This document shows, piece by piece, positions 7,146 through 16,216 of a stretch of 64,000 bases of DNA (within the stretch, counting starts at the first letter, position 1; every line of letters starts with the position of its first letter). A model generated the notes under the pieces. It saw nothing but the letters and a program-made list of their open reading frames with translations, made no database searches and had not been told where the DNA came from. Position numbers and translations under genes: made by a program. Source of the DNA: Vibrio echinoideorum (GTDB lineage: Bacteria; Pseudomonadota; Gammaproteobacteria; Enterobacterales; Vibrionaceae). The stretch spans positions 1,426,001-1,490,000 of the forward strand of contig NZ_AP025484.1 in the NCBI RefSeq assembly GCF_024347455.1. Reading direction: 5' to 3'.

Positions 7146-9257
7146 GTGTACAACACACTACTAAATAAGTTTGTCGACTCGTTGGCACTCTGCATGCGTA
7201 CATGCACGAAAACTATAATCATTACCGTTTTGGTTATGACATCATTTACCGCTCTAGCACAGACTACGGGCTGGATAAGTGCACCTGAGCATCCACCTGT
7301 AAAAATCCGAATGATGTCGACGGGTGAACAGTCGAATGACGGTTCAACAATTCAAACCATATTGGATGTTGAGCTCGACGGAGACTGGAAAACCTATTGG
7401 CGTAGCCCTGGTGAAGGCGGTATTCCACCAAGCTGGGACTGGTCTGATTCAACGAATATAGAATCAGTAGACTGGCACTGGCCGATTCCTAAGTACTACG
7501 AACAACTCGGTGTAATGACGTTAGGTTACAAAAAACACGTCAGCTTTCCAGTTACCTTAACGCTGAAAGACAACACGCAGCCTGCTGTATTCAGAGCCTC
7601 TCTCTCGTTTCCGTCGTGTACGAACATCTGTGTTTTGACTGACTATGACATCGAACTCCCTATCGACACGCAAACATTGCAGCTCGATGAGGAAGCAATG
7701 TTCTTATTCAACCAAGGCATGAGCCAATCTCCACGAGAAGCGAATCGTACCTCAGTTAACGGACTGTTCTGGGACAAGAGTAAACAACAACTGGTTACTC
7801 AGTTAACGAGCAAAGAAGGTTGGGATAAGCCTCAGGTTCTGATCGACGGCCAAGAAGTGATCGATGACTTCTTCGCTCAACCAGCGGTCCACATTACAGG
7901 TAATACGTTGACCGCGGTCTACGATGTCAGCAACTGGCTTGGAGAGGTCGACTTAACCGATCGTACTGTGAGCATCACTGTTTCTGACACCAACTTCGCG
8001 GAAGAAATGGTTGCACCGGTTGGTTCTAAGCCTATTGCGTACCAAGAGAGCAATAATGGCTTTTGGGTGATGCTTGGCTTTGCCCTCATTGGTGGTTTGA
8101 TACTCAATATCATGCCATGTGTACTGCCAGTATTAGGGATGAAGTTAAACAGCATCATTCACAACCAAGGCGCATCAAATCGTCACATCCGAATCTCATT
8201 CTTAGCCTCAGCTATGGGGGTGATTACCTCCTTCGCGTTGTTGGCCTTTGGCATGACCGTTCTAAAAATGGGTGGCAACGCGATTGGTTGGGGAATCCAA
8301 TTCCAAAATGTTTGGTTCATTGGTTTCATGTTGATCATCACTTTATTGTTCTCGGTTAACTTGCTCGGTCTATTTGAATTCAGATTGCCATCAAGCATGA
8401 ACACTTGGATGGCCACCAAAGGTAATGACTCCCACAGCGGTCACTTTGTTCAAGGTATGTTCGCGACACTGCTTGCTACTCCTTGTAGTGCGCCATTCTT
8501 AGGTACGGCTGTGGCTTACGCATTAGGGGCGAGTTACCAAGAACTGTGGGCGATATTCATTGCTTTAGGTATAGGTATGAGTGCGCCTTGGTTAATCTTT
8601 GCAGCTTTCCCAAGCTTGACCAAACTGCTCCCAAAACCTGGAGCTTGGATGTTCAAGGTCAAGCTAATCTTTGGTTTGATGATGTTTGCCACTAGCTTAT
8701 GGCTAGCAAGCTTGATGACGCCGTTTATTGGCAAATTCCCAACAATATTACTGTCACTGTTTATTGTGATATCAGTCTTGATTTGGATTGGCCGTAAGTT
8801 AGGTCGCAAAGTACTTATTCCTATCGTCGCAACCACAACCTTGGTGTTTGGCGCTGCGTTAATCATAGGAAGTGTTACCGCTGATAATTGGTCAACACCA
8901 ATTGTTGATGACCTTGCTTGGCAAAAGCTTGACGCGAAACAAATCCCTCAGCTCGTTGAGCAAGGCAAAACGGTATTTGTTGATGTAACAGCAGAATGGT
9001 GTATCACCTGTAAAGCCAACAAGATCGGTGTCATTCTTCAAAATCCTGTCTACAACCACCTACAACAAGAAGACATTGCCTTGATGAAAGGCGACTGGAC
9101 AACACCCAGCGAGAGTGTCACTCAATATCTACAAAGCAATGGACGGTTTGGTGTGCCATTTAACATCGTATATGGGCCAAGCTACACCAACGGCATCCCA
9201 TTGCCTGTCATTTTAGACAGCGCGACGGTCGTTCAAGCCATCGACGCTGCGAGGTAA
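7146..9257 (+). CDS. scsB: ScsB, DsbD-like thiol:disulfide interchange protein
   Basis: This 703-residue membrane protein moves electrons from cytoplasmic thioredoxin to periplasmic thiol oxidoreductases. Order of parts: signal segment (about 22-39), periplasmic domain with SCTNIC cysteines (158 and 162), a multi-pass DsbD-type core with the paired cysteines of NIMPCVLP (324) and ATPCSAP (447), and a C-terminal thioredoxin domain with WCITC (619 and 622). The large N-terminal domain unlike that of DsbD and the neighbouring scsC and scsD genes point to ScsB rather than DsbD. The start is GTG at 7146 after TTTGGAGATAC. Only 3 bases separate its stop from scsD, so the two are translationally coupled. 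Confidence 0.88.
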   Translation: MYNTLLNKFVDSLALCMRTCTKTIIITVLVMTSFTALAQTTGWISAPEHPPVKIRMMSTGEQSNDGSTIQTILDVELDGDWKTYWRSPGEGGIPPSWDWSDSTNIESVDWHWPIPKYYEQLGVMTLGYKKHVSFPVTLTLKDNTQPAVFRASLSFPSCTNICVLTDYDIELPIDTQTLQLDEEAMFLFNQGMSQSPREANRTSVNGLFWDKSKQQLVTQLTSKEGWDKPQVLIDGQEVIDDFFAQPAVHITGNTLTAVYDVSNWLGEVDLTDRTVSITVSDTNFAEEMVAPVGSKPIAYQESNNGFWVMLGFALIGGLILNIMPCVLPVLGMKLNSIIHNQGASNRHIRISFLASAMGVITSFALLAFGMTVLKMGGNAIGWGIQFQNVWFIGFMLIITLLFSVNLLGLFEFRLPSSMNTWMATKGNDSHSGHFVQGMFATLLATPCSAPFLGTAVAYALGASYQELWAIFIALGIGMSAPWLIFAAFPSLTKLLPKPGAWMFKVKLIFGLMMFATSLWLASLMTPFIGKFPTILLSLFIVISVLIWIGRKLGRKVLIPIVATTTLVFGAALIIGSVTADNWSTPIVDDLAWQKLDAKQIPQLVEQGKTVFVDVTAEWCITCKANKIGVILQNPVYNHLQQEDIALMKGDWTTPSESVTQYLQSNGRFGVPFNIVYGPSYTNGIPLPVILDSATVVQAIDAAR

Positions 9258-9260
9258 TGG

Positions 9261-9857
9261 ATGAAGACTCCCAAAAACGCTCTCAGAAACGAAGATAAAG
9301 CCGCTTCGACTATAGACAACGCTGTAAGTAATGAGGCTCTGAAAAATGAAGCCAACAAGCCAAGTCGTCTTAAGAAGTGGGGTAAAGAACTCGTCTCAAT
9401 GATACTGATTGTTGGCGTGGTGTCATTTGCCATGGACTTTTATCACAGCAGGAATATGCCTCAGGGAGACGCCATTTCAATCGTTGGCCAATCACTCCAA
9501 GGTGAGGATATTGATGTTATCGAGCTAAGCAAAAATGGTAAGCCCGTCATTGTTTATTTTTGGGCAACATGGTGTGGTGCATGCAAATTAGTGAGTCCGA
9601 CCATTAATAGCTTCAGCGACTCGCATCAAGTGGTGTCAGTCGCCTTGTCATCTGGGTCAGACGAACGTGTTCAGCGGTTTTTGGATGCCAAAGAATATCA
9701 ATTTCCGACTATCAACGATATTTCAGGATCGATCAGTAGGGATTGGGGAGTCAACGTCACTCCAAGCATTGTCATCATCAAAGATGGAAAAATAAGCAGT
9801 ATCGCAACAGGCGTTACTTCCCCTATTGGGCTTTGGCTAAGAACCTACTTTTCCTAA
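9261..9857 (+). CDS. scsD: ScsD-like membrane-anchored TlpA thioredoxin
   Basis: The 198-residue protein has a polar cytoplasmic N-terminus of about 40 residues, a single membrane anchor (about 43-60) and a periplasmic TlpA/ResA-like thioredoxin domain. The active site is WCGAC (Cys105 and Cys108), and the cis-proline loop is VTPS (Pro168). It starts at an ATG 3 bases after the scsB stop, so it is co-transcribed. In the Salmonella scs cluster the TlpA-like member is ScsD; here it sits between scsB and scsC. It is likely a partner of ScsB in periplasmic disulfide reduction; its target is unknown. A charged 40-residue cytoplasmic tail is longer than usual. Confidence 0.8.
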   Translation: MKTPKNALRNEDKAASTIDNAVSNEALKNEANKPSRLKKWGKELVSMILIVGVVSFAMDFYHSRNMPQGDAISIVGQSLQGEDIDVIELSKNGKPVIVYFWATWCGACKLVSPTINSFSDSHQVVSVALSSGSDERVQRFLDAKEYQFPTINDISGSISRDWGVNVTPSIVIIKDGKISSIATGVTSPIGLWLRTYFS

Positions 9858-9945
9858 TAAACCAGGTAAAAGATAAGCCACTTATTAATAGATTTAAATC
9901 GCTAAAGACGAACCTCTAGCGGTTACACAAAATTAGAGAATAGAA

Positions 9946-10665
9946 ATGAAAAAGCATCTTATAAGCACATTGATTATTAGCTCATTGATGAGTAGCAGCG
10001 CTTTTGCCGAGTTAAACAAAGAACAGACTCAGCAACTTGAAGAAATTAACCAATTTCTAAAAGACAACCCTTCAACGATCTCAGGTTTACATACCAGCTT
10101 AGAGCAGTATGTCGCAGGACAAGAGCAAGCGATGAAGGCTCAAGTAGAGAGTCACGACTGGCTGTATAACAATGATGCTCACCCAATTACGGGCAACCCA
10201 GATGGTAAATCGGTCATCATTAACTTTACCGATTATAACTGCCCTTACTGTAAACGCTTGGAAAAGGGCTTGGTTCAATTAGCTTCTGAAAACAACGACA
10301 TCAAAGTGATCAACGTGTACTTATCGTTTAAACAGCAGCAAGTCGACGGCCTCAATACCAATGCCGCTTTATACGCGATGAAAGTATGGAAAGACAACCC
10401 AAAAGCATTCCCTGAAGTTAACCGATTACTGATGGCTAAAAGTGGGATTCATTCGAAAGGCTCACTAGAAGCCGTTGCTAAGAAGACGGGAACAGAGGCG
10501 GAACTAAAAACAACTCAAGAACAAAGCCAGGTTCTAACCACTAACCATCAAACGTTCAGTGCACTAGGCTTAACGGGCACTCCAACCATGATGATGAACG
10601 GAAATACTTTACCGGGATATGTGCCTTACGATCGACTAAAAGACATCGTGGATGACGCTTTTTAA
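9946..10665 (+). CDS. scsC: ScsC-like periplasmic DsbA-family disulfide oxidoreductase
   Basis: The 239-residue secreted protein has a signal peptide (cleavage after SSSAFA, residue 21), an N-terminal helical stretch (about 22-70) of the kind that oligomerises ScsC/DsbG-like enzymes, and a DsbA-fold domain with the CPYC active site (Cys99 and Cys102) and a GTPT cis-proline loop near residue 210. It is probably kept reduced by ScsB and acts as a reductase or isomerase on periplasmic, possibly copper-exposed, proteins. It is the last gene of the operon; 88 bases with a short hairpin (CGCTA/TAGCG) separate it from scsD, and a terminator follows. Confidence 0.85.
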   Translation: MKKHLISTLIISSLMSSSAFAELNKEQTQQLEEINQFLKDNPSTISGLHTSLEQYVAGQEQAMKAQVESHDWLYNNDAHPITGNPDGKSVIINFTDYNCPYCKRLEKGLVQLASENNDIKVINVYLSFKQQQVDGLNTNAALYAMKVWKDNPKAFPEVNRLLMAKSGIHSKGSLEAVAKKTGTEAELKTTQEQSQVLTTNHQTFSALGLTGTPTMMMNGNTLPGYVPYDRLKDIVDDAF

Positions 10666-10710
10666 TCAATTGTAAATAAGAGAGAAAAAGCTCCAAAACT
10701 GAAACCGATA

Positions 10711-10746
10711 AAGCCTACTTGCACAAACTTGCAGTAGGCTTTTTCA
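10711..10746 (+). terminator. Terminator of the scs operon
   Basis: AAGCCTACTTGC pairs with GCAGTAGGCTT across a short loop (one bulged base) and is followed by a T run. It lies 46 bases after the scsC stop. Confidence 0.85.
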
Positions 10747-10859
10747 TTGCTTCGAAATAATAAAACACTTTGAAACAGTAGCTCACTTTAAAACAACAGT
10801 TCACTAGTTCACTTTGAAACAGCAGTTCTGAAATCATGGTTTTGAAACAAAAAAGCAGT

Positions 10860-10993
10860 CGAAGTGTCACCATCTCGCAACGGGATCTTAATGTATCTTA
10901 GTTACTCTGAAAGCAGTTCTGTCGAAGAGTCCATACATGTGACAACTCTAGACAACTGTCCTTTGACCGAGCCTTGCGAGGTCTTTTTTTTTT
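10860..10993 (+). ncRNA. Possible intergenic small RNA ending in a strong terminator
   Basis: Between the scs terminator and the convergent deacylase-like gene lies non-coding sequence ending in a second intrinsic terminator, GACC..GGTC at 10965-10983 followed by ten T residues. A terminator at this place has no upstream gene to serve on the plus strand, since scs transcription already ends at 10746. An independent transcript is therefore plausible. The 5' end is uncertain and no strong promoter was found; candidate -10 elements such as TATCTT near 10895 are weak. Confidence 0.3.
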
Positions 10994-11048
10994 GCTGATT
11001 TTAAATGACAGAAAATCGTACTGGTTCATCAGCTTAAATCTAACCTAA

Positions 11049-12068
11049 CTAACTCAACAAGCGACATACAAGAGCGCCCGGCTCCCTTAATGCATCGACG
11101 TTATAGCTGAGTACACGTCCTACCGATGGTGCATGATAACGACGACATTCATTACCAAAAGCATCGTATTGAATTGCTAACAGATCATCCTGCTCCACAC
11201 TTTGTAGCAGTTCTACCTGAGGTAACACAAAACCACCAATATCAGCACGAATAGAAACCACATTATTCCCTTCTATCCAGTCCATTTGAGGCAATGGCTG
11301 ATTCGACGAAATACGTGCTTCATTAGACTCAAGCATGTCATAGTACGACAGCATATTAACAACGCCATCGACAGCTCTTTGAATCATCTCCGGTTGAGTA
11401 AATTTACCCATCCCCACTTCTACCGTAATGCTCGGAATCCCACTGCGATTCCACACCGTTTCAAGAATACCTGGGTCGCCGGGATCATTGAGCACACAAT
11501 CTGGCTGCATCAATCTAGCCATCTCCAAGCATTGCTCAATTCGGTAATCCGCAAAAACATAGAGAGGATAAACGGCGCCACGAGTTTGGGTATGCAGATC
11601 AACAGCAAAAGTGGCATTGTGTTTGAGCAAGCGATCCCACAGAGACGCAACAAAGCGTTCCGCCGCCAAACCTTGCGCATTACCCGGAAAAAGTCGGTTT
11701 AGATTAGCAGGGCATGATCCTGGATCAGAAGAGATGAAATCGCGGCTGTGGTTTAACAAACCAGACAAATTCACAGTAGGTACAACGGTCACCGTGCCTT
11801 TTAGCTTTTTGCCCACTAAGTCTCTGACAATTTGTTGAGCAGCTAACACACCATTAAGTTCATCACCATGAATACCCGCAGTGACCATCAACTTAGGGCC
11901 GTCTTGGCTACCCTTGAAAACAGACACCGGCATATTTTTAGGTTGCCCTAGACCATCACTGGTGACTTGAAACCAGAACTGATGCTCTCCAACGGGTAAG
12001 TCTTCAACATTCAAGGAGCCAATAACCTGCCTACCTTGTAAAACATCGCCTAAGTACTCTGTTTTCAT
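11049..12068 (-). CDS. Succinylglutamate desuccinylase/aspartoacylase-family zinc hydrolase
   Basis: The 339-residue protein belongs to the AstE/AspA branch of the M14-like zinc hydrolases, which cleave N-acyl amino acids or similar amides. The GIHGDELNG motif supplies the zinc-binding His and Glu, and the third ligand is likely in FAVDLHTQTRG about 100 residues later. The C-terminal 100 residues form a beta-rich domain (GGFVLPQVELLQSVEQDDLLA) common in this family. I chose the ATG at 12068 because GGAGAAG lies just upstream; an in-frame ATG 54 bases earlier has no comparable site. It stands alone, convergent with scs. The substrate is unknown. Confidence 0.8.
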   Translation of the reverse strand: MKTEYLGDVLQGRQVIGSLNVEDLPVGEHQFWFQVTSDGLGQPKNMPVSVFKGSQDGPKLMVTAGIHGDELNGVLAAQQIVRDLVGKKLKGTVTVVPTVNLSGLLNHSRDFISSDPGSCPANLNRLFPGNAQGLAAERFVASLWDRLLKHNATFAVDLHTQTRGAVYPLYVFADYRIEQCLEMARLMQPDCVLNDPGDPGILETVWNRSGIPSITVEVGMGKFTQPEMIQRAVDGVVNMLSYYDMLESNEARISSNQPLPQMDWIEGNNVVSIRADIGGFVLPQVELLQSVEQDDLLAIQYDAFGNECRRYHAPSVGRVLSYNVDALREPGALVCRLLS

Positions 12069-12442
12069 CAAACTTCTCCGTCCTGTTGAGCAAAATCTAT
12101 TCTTTCTGAGTTTTTGCATCATAGAGGATATCTTAATCAGTACAAACAGTTAATCGGATTACAAGCGCTGTTCCGCCCATAAAGCTCGCCCACATCATCA
12201 CCACTTATCCCAAATTGAAACTTGGTAAAGTTAGCAATTCAACACACTTAACCTACCTAACCATTCACAAACAGCTCAGTCCATTGAAATAAAAGTGCAA
12301 TAAAATCAACACTTAAAAAGTTCCCCATTCACGAAAATGTAATTTTATAGAAATGAAAGCTTAATTTATCTGCTCTAAATTAGCTTCATATCGAAACGGA
12401 GAGCACATTGCTCACGGATTTTAAAATACAAGGTAAGTGATT
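12069..12442. promoter_or_regulatory. Divergent intergenic region upstream of the OmpU-like porin
   Basis: This AT-rich, gene-free stretch holds the promoters of the leftward deacylase-like gene and the rightward porin. The last 150 bases (runs of TAATTT and TATAGAAAT) look promoter-like, and AAGGTAAG at 12431-12437 is the porin ribosome site. No operator could be assigned confidently. Confidence 0.4.
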
Positions 12443-13441
12443 ATGAAAAAGGCAGTTCTAGCTTCTGCAGTGGTAGCGGCACTAGTTTCAGGTTCATCTC
12501 TAGCAGCAACAGTTTACAGCTCTGATGGTACAGAACTTAAAATTGGCGGTCGCGCAGAGTTCCGTGGTGATTTCATCGGGTCAGGCGGTAAAGAAATCGA
12601 CGGAACCATGAAGAATAAAAGCCGTGTGCGTTTAAATGTTGGCGGTACCACTGAAATCACTAGCGACCTATCTGGTTTCGGTTTCTACGAAGCAGAACAA
12701 GGCGTAAATTCATCAGCGGATAACGATGAAACTGATAACTTTAAACAACGCTACATGTACGCTGGACTTGAAGGTAACTTTGGTGCTGTTTCGGTAGGTC
12801 GTCAAGATACAGCCGCCGCTCAAATCTCAGAAATGTCGGATGTTACTATCTACTCTGGTGATCAAAAAGCCTTCATTAACGCAGGCAACGAGCAGGTCAA
12901 CAACACGTTTGTATACGCTTATGATGCTGATGCGCTTTCTTTAAAGGCAAGTTTAATCGCTGGCGAAGATAAAGATACTGACGGTTACGGTATCTCTGGT
13001 ATCTACACATTGCCAATGGGCTTAGGTTTTGGTCTTGGTTATTCTGGTAACGACAACGGTGCTGGTAACGGTTCAGCAACCGCCGTGATCGCTGGTATCA
13101 ATTATAAGATGGATGCTCTATACCTAGGTGCTACCTATACAATGGGCGACCTAGACGACAAAGCTAAGACTGAGTTTTCCGGTGTAGAAGTCGCGGCTAA
13201 GTACAAACTAACAGACCAATTTGAATTGGCTGCTTTGTACCAAAAACAAGAAAAAGACGCGACACAGAACATCACTGTAGATACAGCTGATTTCTTCGAG
13301 CTAACGGGTACATACAAGTTCAACAAGTCTATCCGTACTTACGTTGCTTACCAATTAAACAACCTAGACGATGTAAAAATTGCGGGTCTAGAGACACAAA
13401 GCGAAGATTCTCTTCGCTTAGGTGTTCGTTACGACTTCTAA
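12443..13441 (+). CDS. OmpU-like general porin
   Basis: The 332-residue outer-membrane porin has a classic signal peptide (MKKAVLASAVVAALVSGSSLA, cleaved after residue 21). The barrel opens with VYSSDGTELKIGGRAEFRGDF and ends in LRLGVRYDF, with the terminal Phe recognised by the BAM complex. Mid-protein segments such as YAGLEGNFGAVSVGRQD match the Gram-negative porin pattern (constriction loop region). It resembles Vibrio OmpU or OmpL in length and opening residues, but I cannot say which paralogue. The ATG at 12443 is preferred over an in-frame GTG at 12437 because AAGGTAAG sits at the right distance. A terminator follows. Confidence 0.9.
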   Translation: MKKAVLASAVVAALVSGSSLAATVYSSDGTELKIGGRAEFRGDFIGSGGKEIDGTMKNKSRVRLNVGGTTEITSDLSGFGFYEAEQGVNSSADNDETDNFKQRYMYAGLEGNFGAVSVGRQDTAAAQISEMSDVTIYSGDQKAFINAGNEQVNNTFVYAYDADALSLKASLIAGEDKDTDGYGISGIYTLPMGLGFGLGYSGNDNGAGNGSATAVIAGINYKMDALYLGATYTMGDLDDKAKTEFSGVEVAAKYKLTDQFELAALYQKQEKDATQNITVDTADFFELTGTYKFNKSIRTYVAYQLNNLDDVKIAGLETQSEDSLRLGVRYDF

Positions 13442-13465
13442 TCTAAATTGACTTTAGATAAAGAC

Positions 13466-13496
13466 AAAAGGTTGGGCAATTGCTCAACCTTTTTTC
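13466..13496 (+). terminator. Porin terminator
   Basis: GGTTGGGCAA pairs with TTGCTCAACC (one G-U pair), with A residues before and seven T residues after, 25 bases past the porin stop. Confidence 0.9.
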
Positions 13497-13594
13497 ATAT
13501 TCAAATATTCTGACCAACTTCATCAATGCTTTTTCTGGTTTCATTGTGTTAAATCCGTATCATAGGTTAACCACATCAAATAATTAGAAGCATC

Positions 13595-14485
13595 ATGTCA
13601 CAACACCATCCGATTCAAGGCGCTAGCTGGATGCTAACCGCTGGTTTAGCCTTTGCCGTTATTAACAGCCTAACTCAAATCGCTAGTATTCACTTCGGAC
13701 TTACTTCTACCACTGTCGCCGTTATCCAATATTCCATTGCTTTGTGCGCCATTCTCCCTTACCTAAAAACTTTGGGTATCCGCCGAGCTCTAAGAACCGA
13801 CAACCTCAAAATGCACGTGTTCCGTGTTTTGTTATCCGTTATCGGTATTCAACTTTGGATCTGGGCTCTCGCTTACCCCGTGCCAATTTGGCAAGGCATT
13901 GCCCTTCTCATGACCTCTCCACTGTTTGCAACCATAGGTTCTGGCCTTTTCCTCAAAGAAAAAGTTGGAGCAGCGCGTTGGGGTGCAACTTTGGCAGGTT
14001 TCATTGGTGCGATGGTCATTCTTGAACCGTGGGGCGAAGATTTTAACTGGGCAACATTATTACCCGTTGGCGCTGCTTTCTTTTGGGCTTGCTACTCACT
14101 AATGGTGAAAAAGCTCTCTTCACAAGACAGTCCTTCAACCATGGTGGTCTACCTTTTACTATTGATTACACCATTTAACATCCTACTTGCTGCTCCAGAT
14201 TGGCAGACTCCCAGCGGCGGTACGATTTGGGCTATCTTAATTGTCATCGGTGTTATGACGGCACTCGCTCAATGGGCAATTGTAAAAGCCTACTCAGTCG
14301 CTGATGCTTCATTCGTACAACCATTTGACCACGCAAAATTACCGCTAAATGTCTTAGCAGGTTGGATTGTATTTAGCTGGGTTCCACCGGGTCGTTTATG
14401 GCTCGGGGCTGCTATTATTATTGCGTCAGTCGCATTTATAACGCACTGGGAAACGAAAAAGCCGTCAAAACTGAAGAAAGTTTAG
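13595..14485 (+). CDS. EamA-family (DMT superfamily) transporter
   Basis: The 296-residue inner-membrane protein has ten hydrophobic segments arranged as two EamA repeats (roughly residues 8-140 and 150-285). GLFLKEKVGAARWGATLAGFIGAMVIL ends the first repeat with the conserved Glu of the DMT pattern. Such proteins export or exchange amino acids, nucleosides or other metabolites; the substrate is unknown. It starts at an ATG 154 bases after the porin and is followed by a glutaredoxin gene 68 bases downstream, which may be co-transcribed. Confidence 0.85.
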   Translation: MSQHHPIQGASWMLTAGLAFAVINSLTQIASIHFGLTSTTVAVIQYSIALCAILPYLKTLGIRRALRTDNLKMHVFRVLLSVIGIQLWIWALAYPVPIWQGIALLMTSPLFATIGSGLFLKEKVGAARWGATLAGFIGAMVILEPWGEDFNWATLLPVGAAFFWACYSLMVKKLSSQDSPSTMVVYLLLLITPFNILLAAPDWQTPSGGTIWAILIVIGVMTALAQWAIVKAYSVADASFVQPFDHAKLPLNVLAGWIVFSWVPPGRLWLGAAIIIASVAFITHWETKKPSKLKKV

Positions 14486-14553
14486 GGTTAGTGAAATAAA
14501 TAGTTCAACTGTCCGTTCTATATGGATAAGAGAATTCAAACGAGGCCGTAACC

Positions 14554-15171
14554 ATGAAGAAACCAGTCAAGATTACACTATACCGTTGGGCAGGCAGCTG
14601 GGGTCCATTTAAAGTTAATATCCCATGTGGGGAATGCACCCTTACCAAAGACATTCTTAAGGATACTTTTGAGAATGAGTTATCAGATGTCGATGTCGAA
14701 CTGGAAGTGAAAGATTGGTTGTCTCACTGGTGGGAGCCTCTAAAACTGGGCTCTTGGCATGCTCCAATCCTTGTTGTTGAAGGCAAGGTTGTTAGCCAAG
14801 GTGAGGCACTCAACCGCGGCGTGTTAGTTCAATCGGTAATTAAAGAATGGACGAAACGAGACAGCTTGAAAGGTAACATTGTTTACGGCAAAGCGACCTG
14901 TCCGTTCTGCGTCAAAGCAAAGAAAATGCTTGATGAGGCAGGTATCGAATATCAATACCACGATGTCGTAAAAGACAGCGCGGCCTTGTATCGAATGATC
15001 CCTGAAGTGAAAGCGCACATTGGTGAGAAAACGCCGGTAACCGTGCCTCAGATCTGGCTTGATGGTAACTACATCGGTGGAGCTGACAATTTGGAAGCAT
15101 GGATGAAAGAAAATGGTTTAGACACCATCCCTAACAATGTTGTCGACTTGTCCAACCAATCCGCTAGCTGA
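14554..15171 (+). CDS. Two-domain glutaredoxin-like protein
   Basis: The 205-residue cytoplasmic protein ends in a canonical glutaredoxin domain (about residues 105-190) with CPFC active site (Cys116 and Cys119), TVPQIW cis-proline and GG(A)D glutathione-binding pattern. The first 100 residues form another thioredoxin-like unit with a CGEC pair (Cys25 and Cys28) and a cis-Pro-like HAPILVVEG segment. Two redox sites in one chain suggest internal electron transfer. It is followed by a strong terminator, so it may be transcribed alone or with the EamA gene. Confidence 0.85.
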   Translation: MKKPVKITLYRWAGSWGPFKVNIPCGECTLTKDILKDTFENELSDVDVELEVKDWLSHWWEPLKLGSWHAPILVVEGKVVSQGEALNRGVLVQSVIKEWTKRDSLKGNIVYGKATCPFCVKAKKMLDEAGIEYQYHDVVKDSAALYRMIPEVKAHIGEKTPVTVPQIWLDGNYIGGADNLEAWMKENGLDTIPNNVVDLSNQSAS

Positions 15172-15270
15172 TCTCGCTCAGAAGAGTCATGAGATTGATG
15201 ATTAGCGAATAAGTTTTTTGTGTCCATCCACAAAAACGTACAACGATGAAATCATCCATCGTTAATACGA

Positions 15271-15306
15271 AAAAGGCCTTAAACTTCATCGAGTTTAAGG
15301 CCTTTT
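15271..15306. terminator. Bidirectional terminator between glutaredoxin and a small gene
   Basis: A 15-bp near-perfect stem, AAAAGGCCTTAAACT with GTTTAAGGCCTTTT, serves the rightward glutaredoxin gene and the leftward 44-residue gene. Confidence 0.9.
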
Positions 15307-15328
15307 AAAATTCCGTTTTGGAAAATGC

Positions 15329-15463
15329 TTACTTAGCCATTTTCTTCATCATTCGCTTAAAGAACGACACTTTCTTCGGCTTTGATTTGCCGTACAATGC
15401 TTCATGCATCATGTTTTTTGCTACCATTTGACCAAGGTATGCGTGGCCTAGTTCGTAATTCAT
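15329..15463 (-). CDS. 44-residue basic small protein
   Basis: A short leftward frame starts with an ATG at 15463 preceded by GGAGATAAGC, an excellent ribosome site, and ends 23 bases before a bidirectional terminator. The product has an N-terminal helix (NYELGHAYLGQMVAKNMMHEAL) and a very basic, methionine-rich tail (KPKKVSFFKRMMKKMAK). The tail could bind nucleic acid or a membrane surface. I do not recognise the family; the gene signals make it likely real. Confidence 0.7.
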   Translation of the reverse strand: MNYELGHAYLGQMVAKNMMHEALYGKSKPKKVSFFKRMMKKMAK

Positions 15464-15766
15464 GCTTATCTCCGCACATCATCTACTTTTCTTGTGTGCG
15501 GATTCTACACTTAAAGCACTCAAAAAAAGATCTAAATCACACTTTAGTGCAATTAAGCTCCTCAATTTCATAATATAGCTTTCAATTGCAGCCTCAAACA
15601 AGATTATTTTTAAACAACAATAAGTTAATAGACATGTCCATGTCGATTTAATCATCGTATGTAAAACCATTAAAATCTATTTAACAGCCACTAATAAACC
15701 AAGTGTAAACAGTCATAAAAAAAGCAGCTCAAGTGAGCTGCTTTTTTAAATACTAGTACGAAAACG
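15464..15766. other. AT-rich intergenic region
   Basis: No gene is seen here. It contains the promoter of the 44-residue gene at the left end and the terminator at 15717-15747 at the right end. Confidence 0.6.
15717..15747 (-). terminator. Terminator of the 116-residue gene
   Basis: AAAAGCAGCTC pairs with GAGCTGCTTTT, with A and T runs on both sides. Read leftward it closes the gene ending at 15767. Confidence 0.88.
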
Positions 15767-16117
15767 TTAGCTACGCTTTGGCTGCTTATAGGTTTTACCA
15801 GCAATTTGGTATGTGTCTTTTTGCTTTAATTCGAACATAGTTTCAAAGAACCAAGCGGCAAATTTGATTAAGTCATCGCCTTCATTCATTACATGCTCGA
15901 TAAACTCTTGCTCTTCGCCTTGTTCGTTTTCTTGAAGCGTCACGTGGTAAATACGCTTTTCGCCTTCGACTTCAGCTAACGCAAATTGACCAGTCAGTGA
16001 TGCGGCAGCCTCAGAGATCTCGGTATCCTCACTAGATTTCAATAACTCAAGTGCTTGAGGCAGGCCATCTAGTGCGCAGATAGCTTTTACCAGTACTTCA
16101 AATTCATTTTGCTGCAT
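15767..16117 (-). CDS. Acidic protein of unknown function, 116 residues
   Basis: The soluble, acidic protein has helical character (EFEVLVKAICALDGLPQALELL) followed by a short strand-rich part (GEKRIYHVTLQ) and another helical part with Trp and Phe (DLIKFAAWFFETMFEL), ending in a basic tail. There is no signal peptide or cysteine motif. Its own terminator and a spacing of about 100 bases from the MFS gene suggest a single-gene unit. I do not recognise the family. Confidence 0.7.
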   Translation of the reverse strand: MQQNEFEVLVKAICALDGLPQALELLKSSEDTEISEAAASLTGQFALAEVEGEKRIYHVTLQENEQGEEQEFIEHVMNEGDDLIKFAAWFFETMFELKQKDTYQIAGKTYKQPKRS

Positions 16118-16216
16118 GTTGTATTACCTATTAAATGGACCGAAGTATTGTAGGAAACCATCCATACAAATACAACATCTTAACGATGGCACGTTGGACT
16201 ATCGCGCATTAAGTAT

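Noticed and set aside
8534..8866. Long antisense frame within scsB
   Set aside because: It lies entirely opposite the membrane core of scsB, and its composition mirrors the complementary strand.
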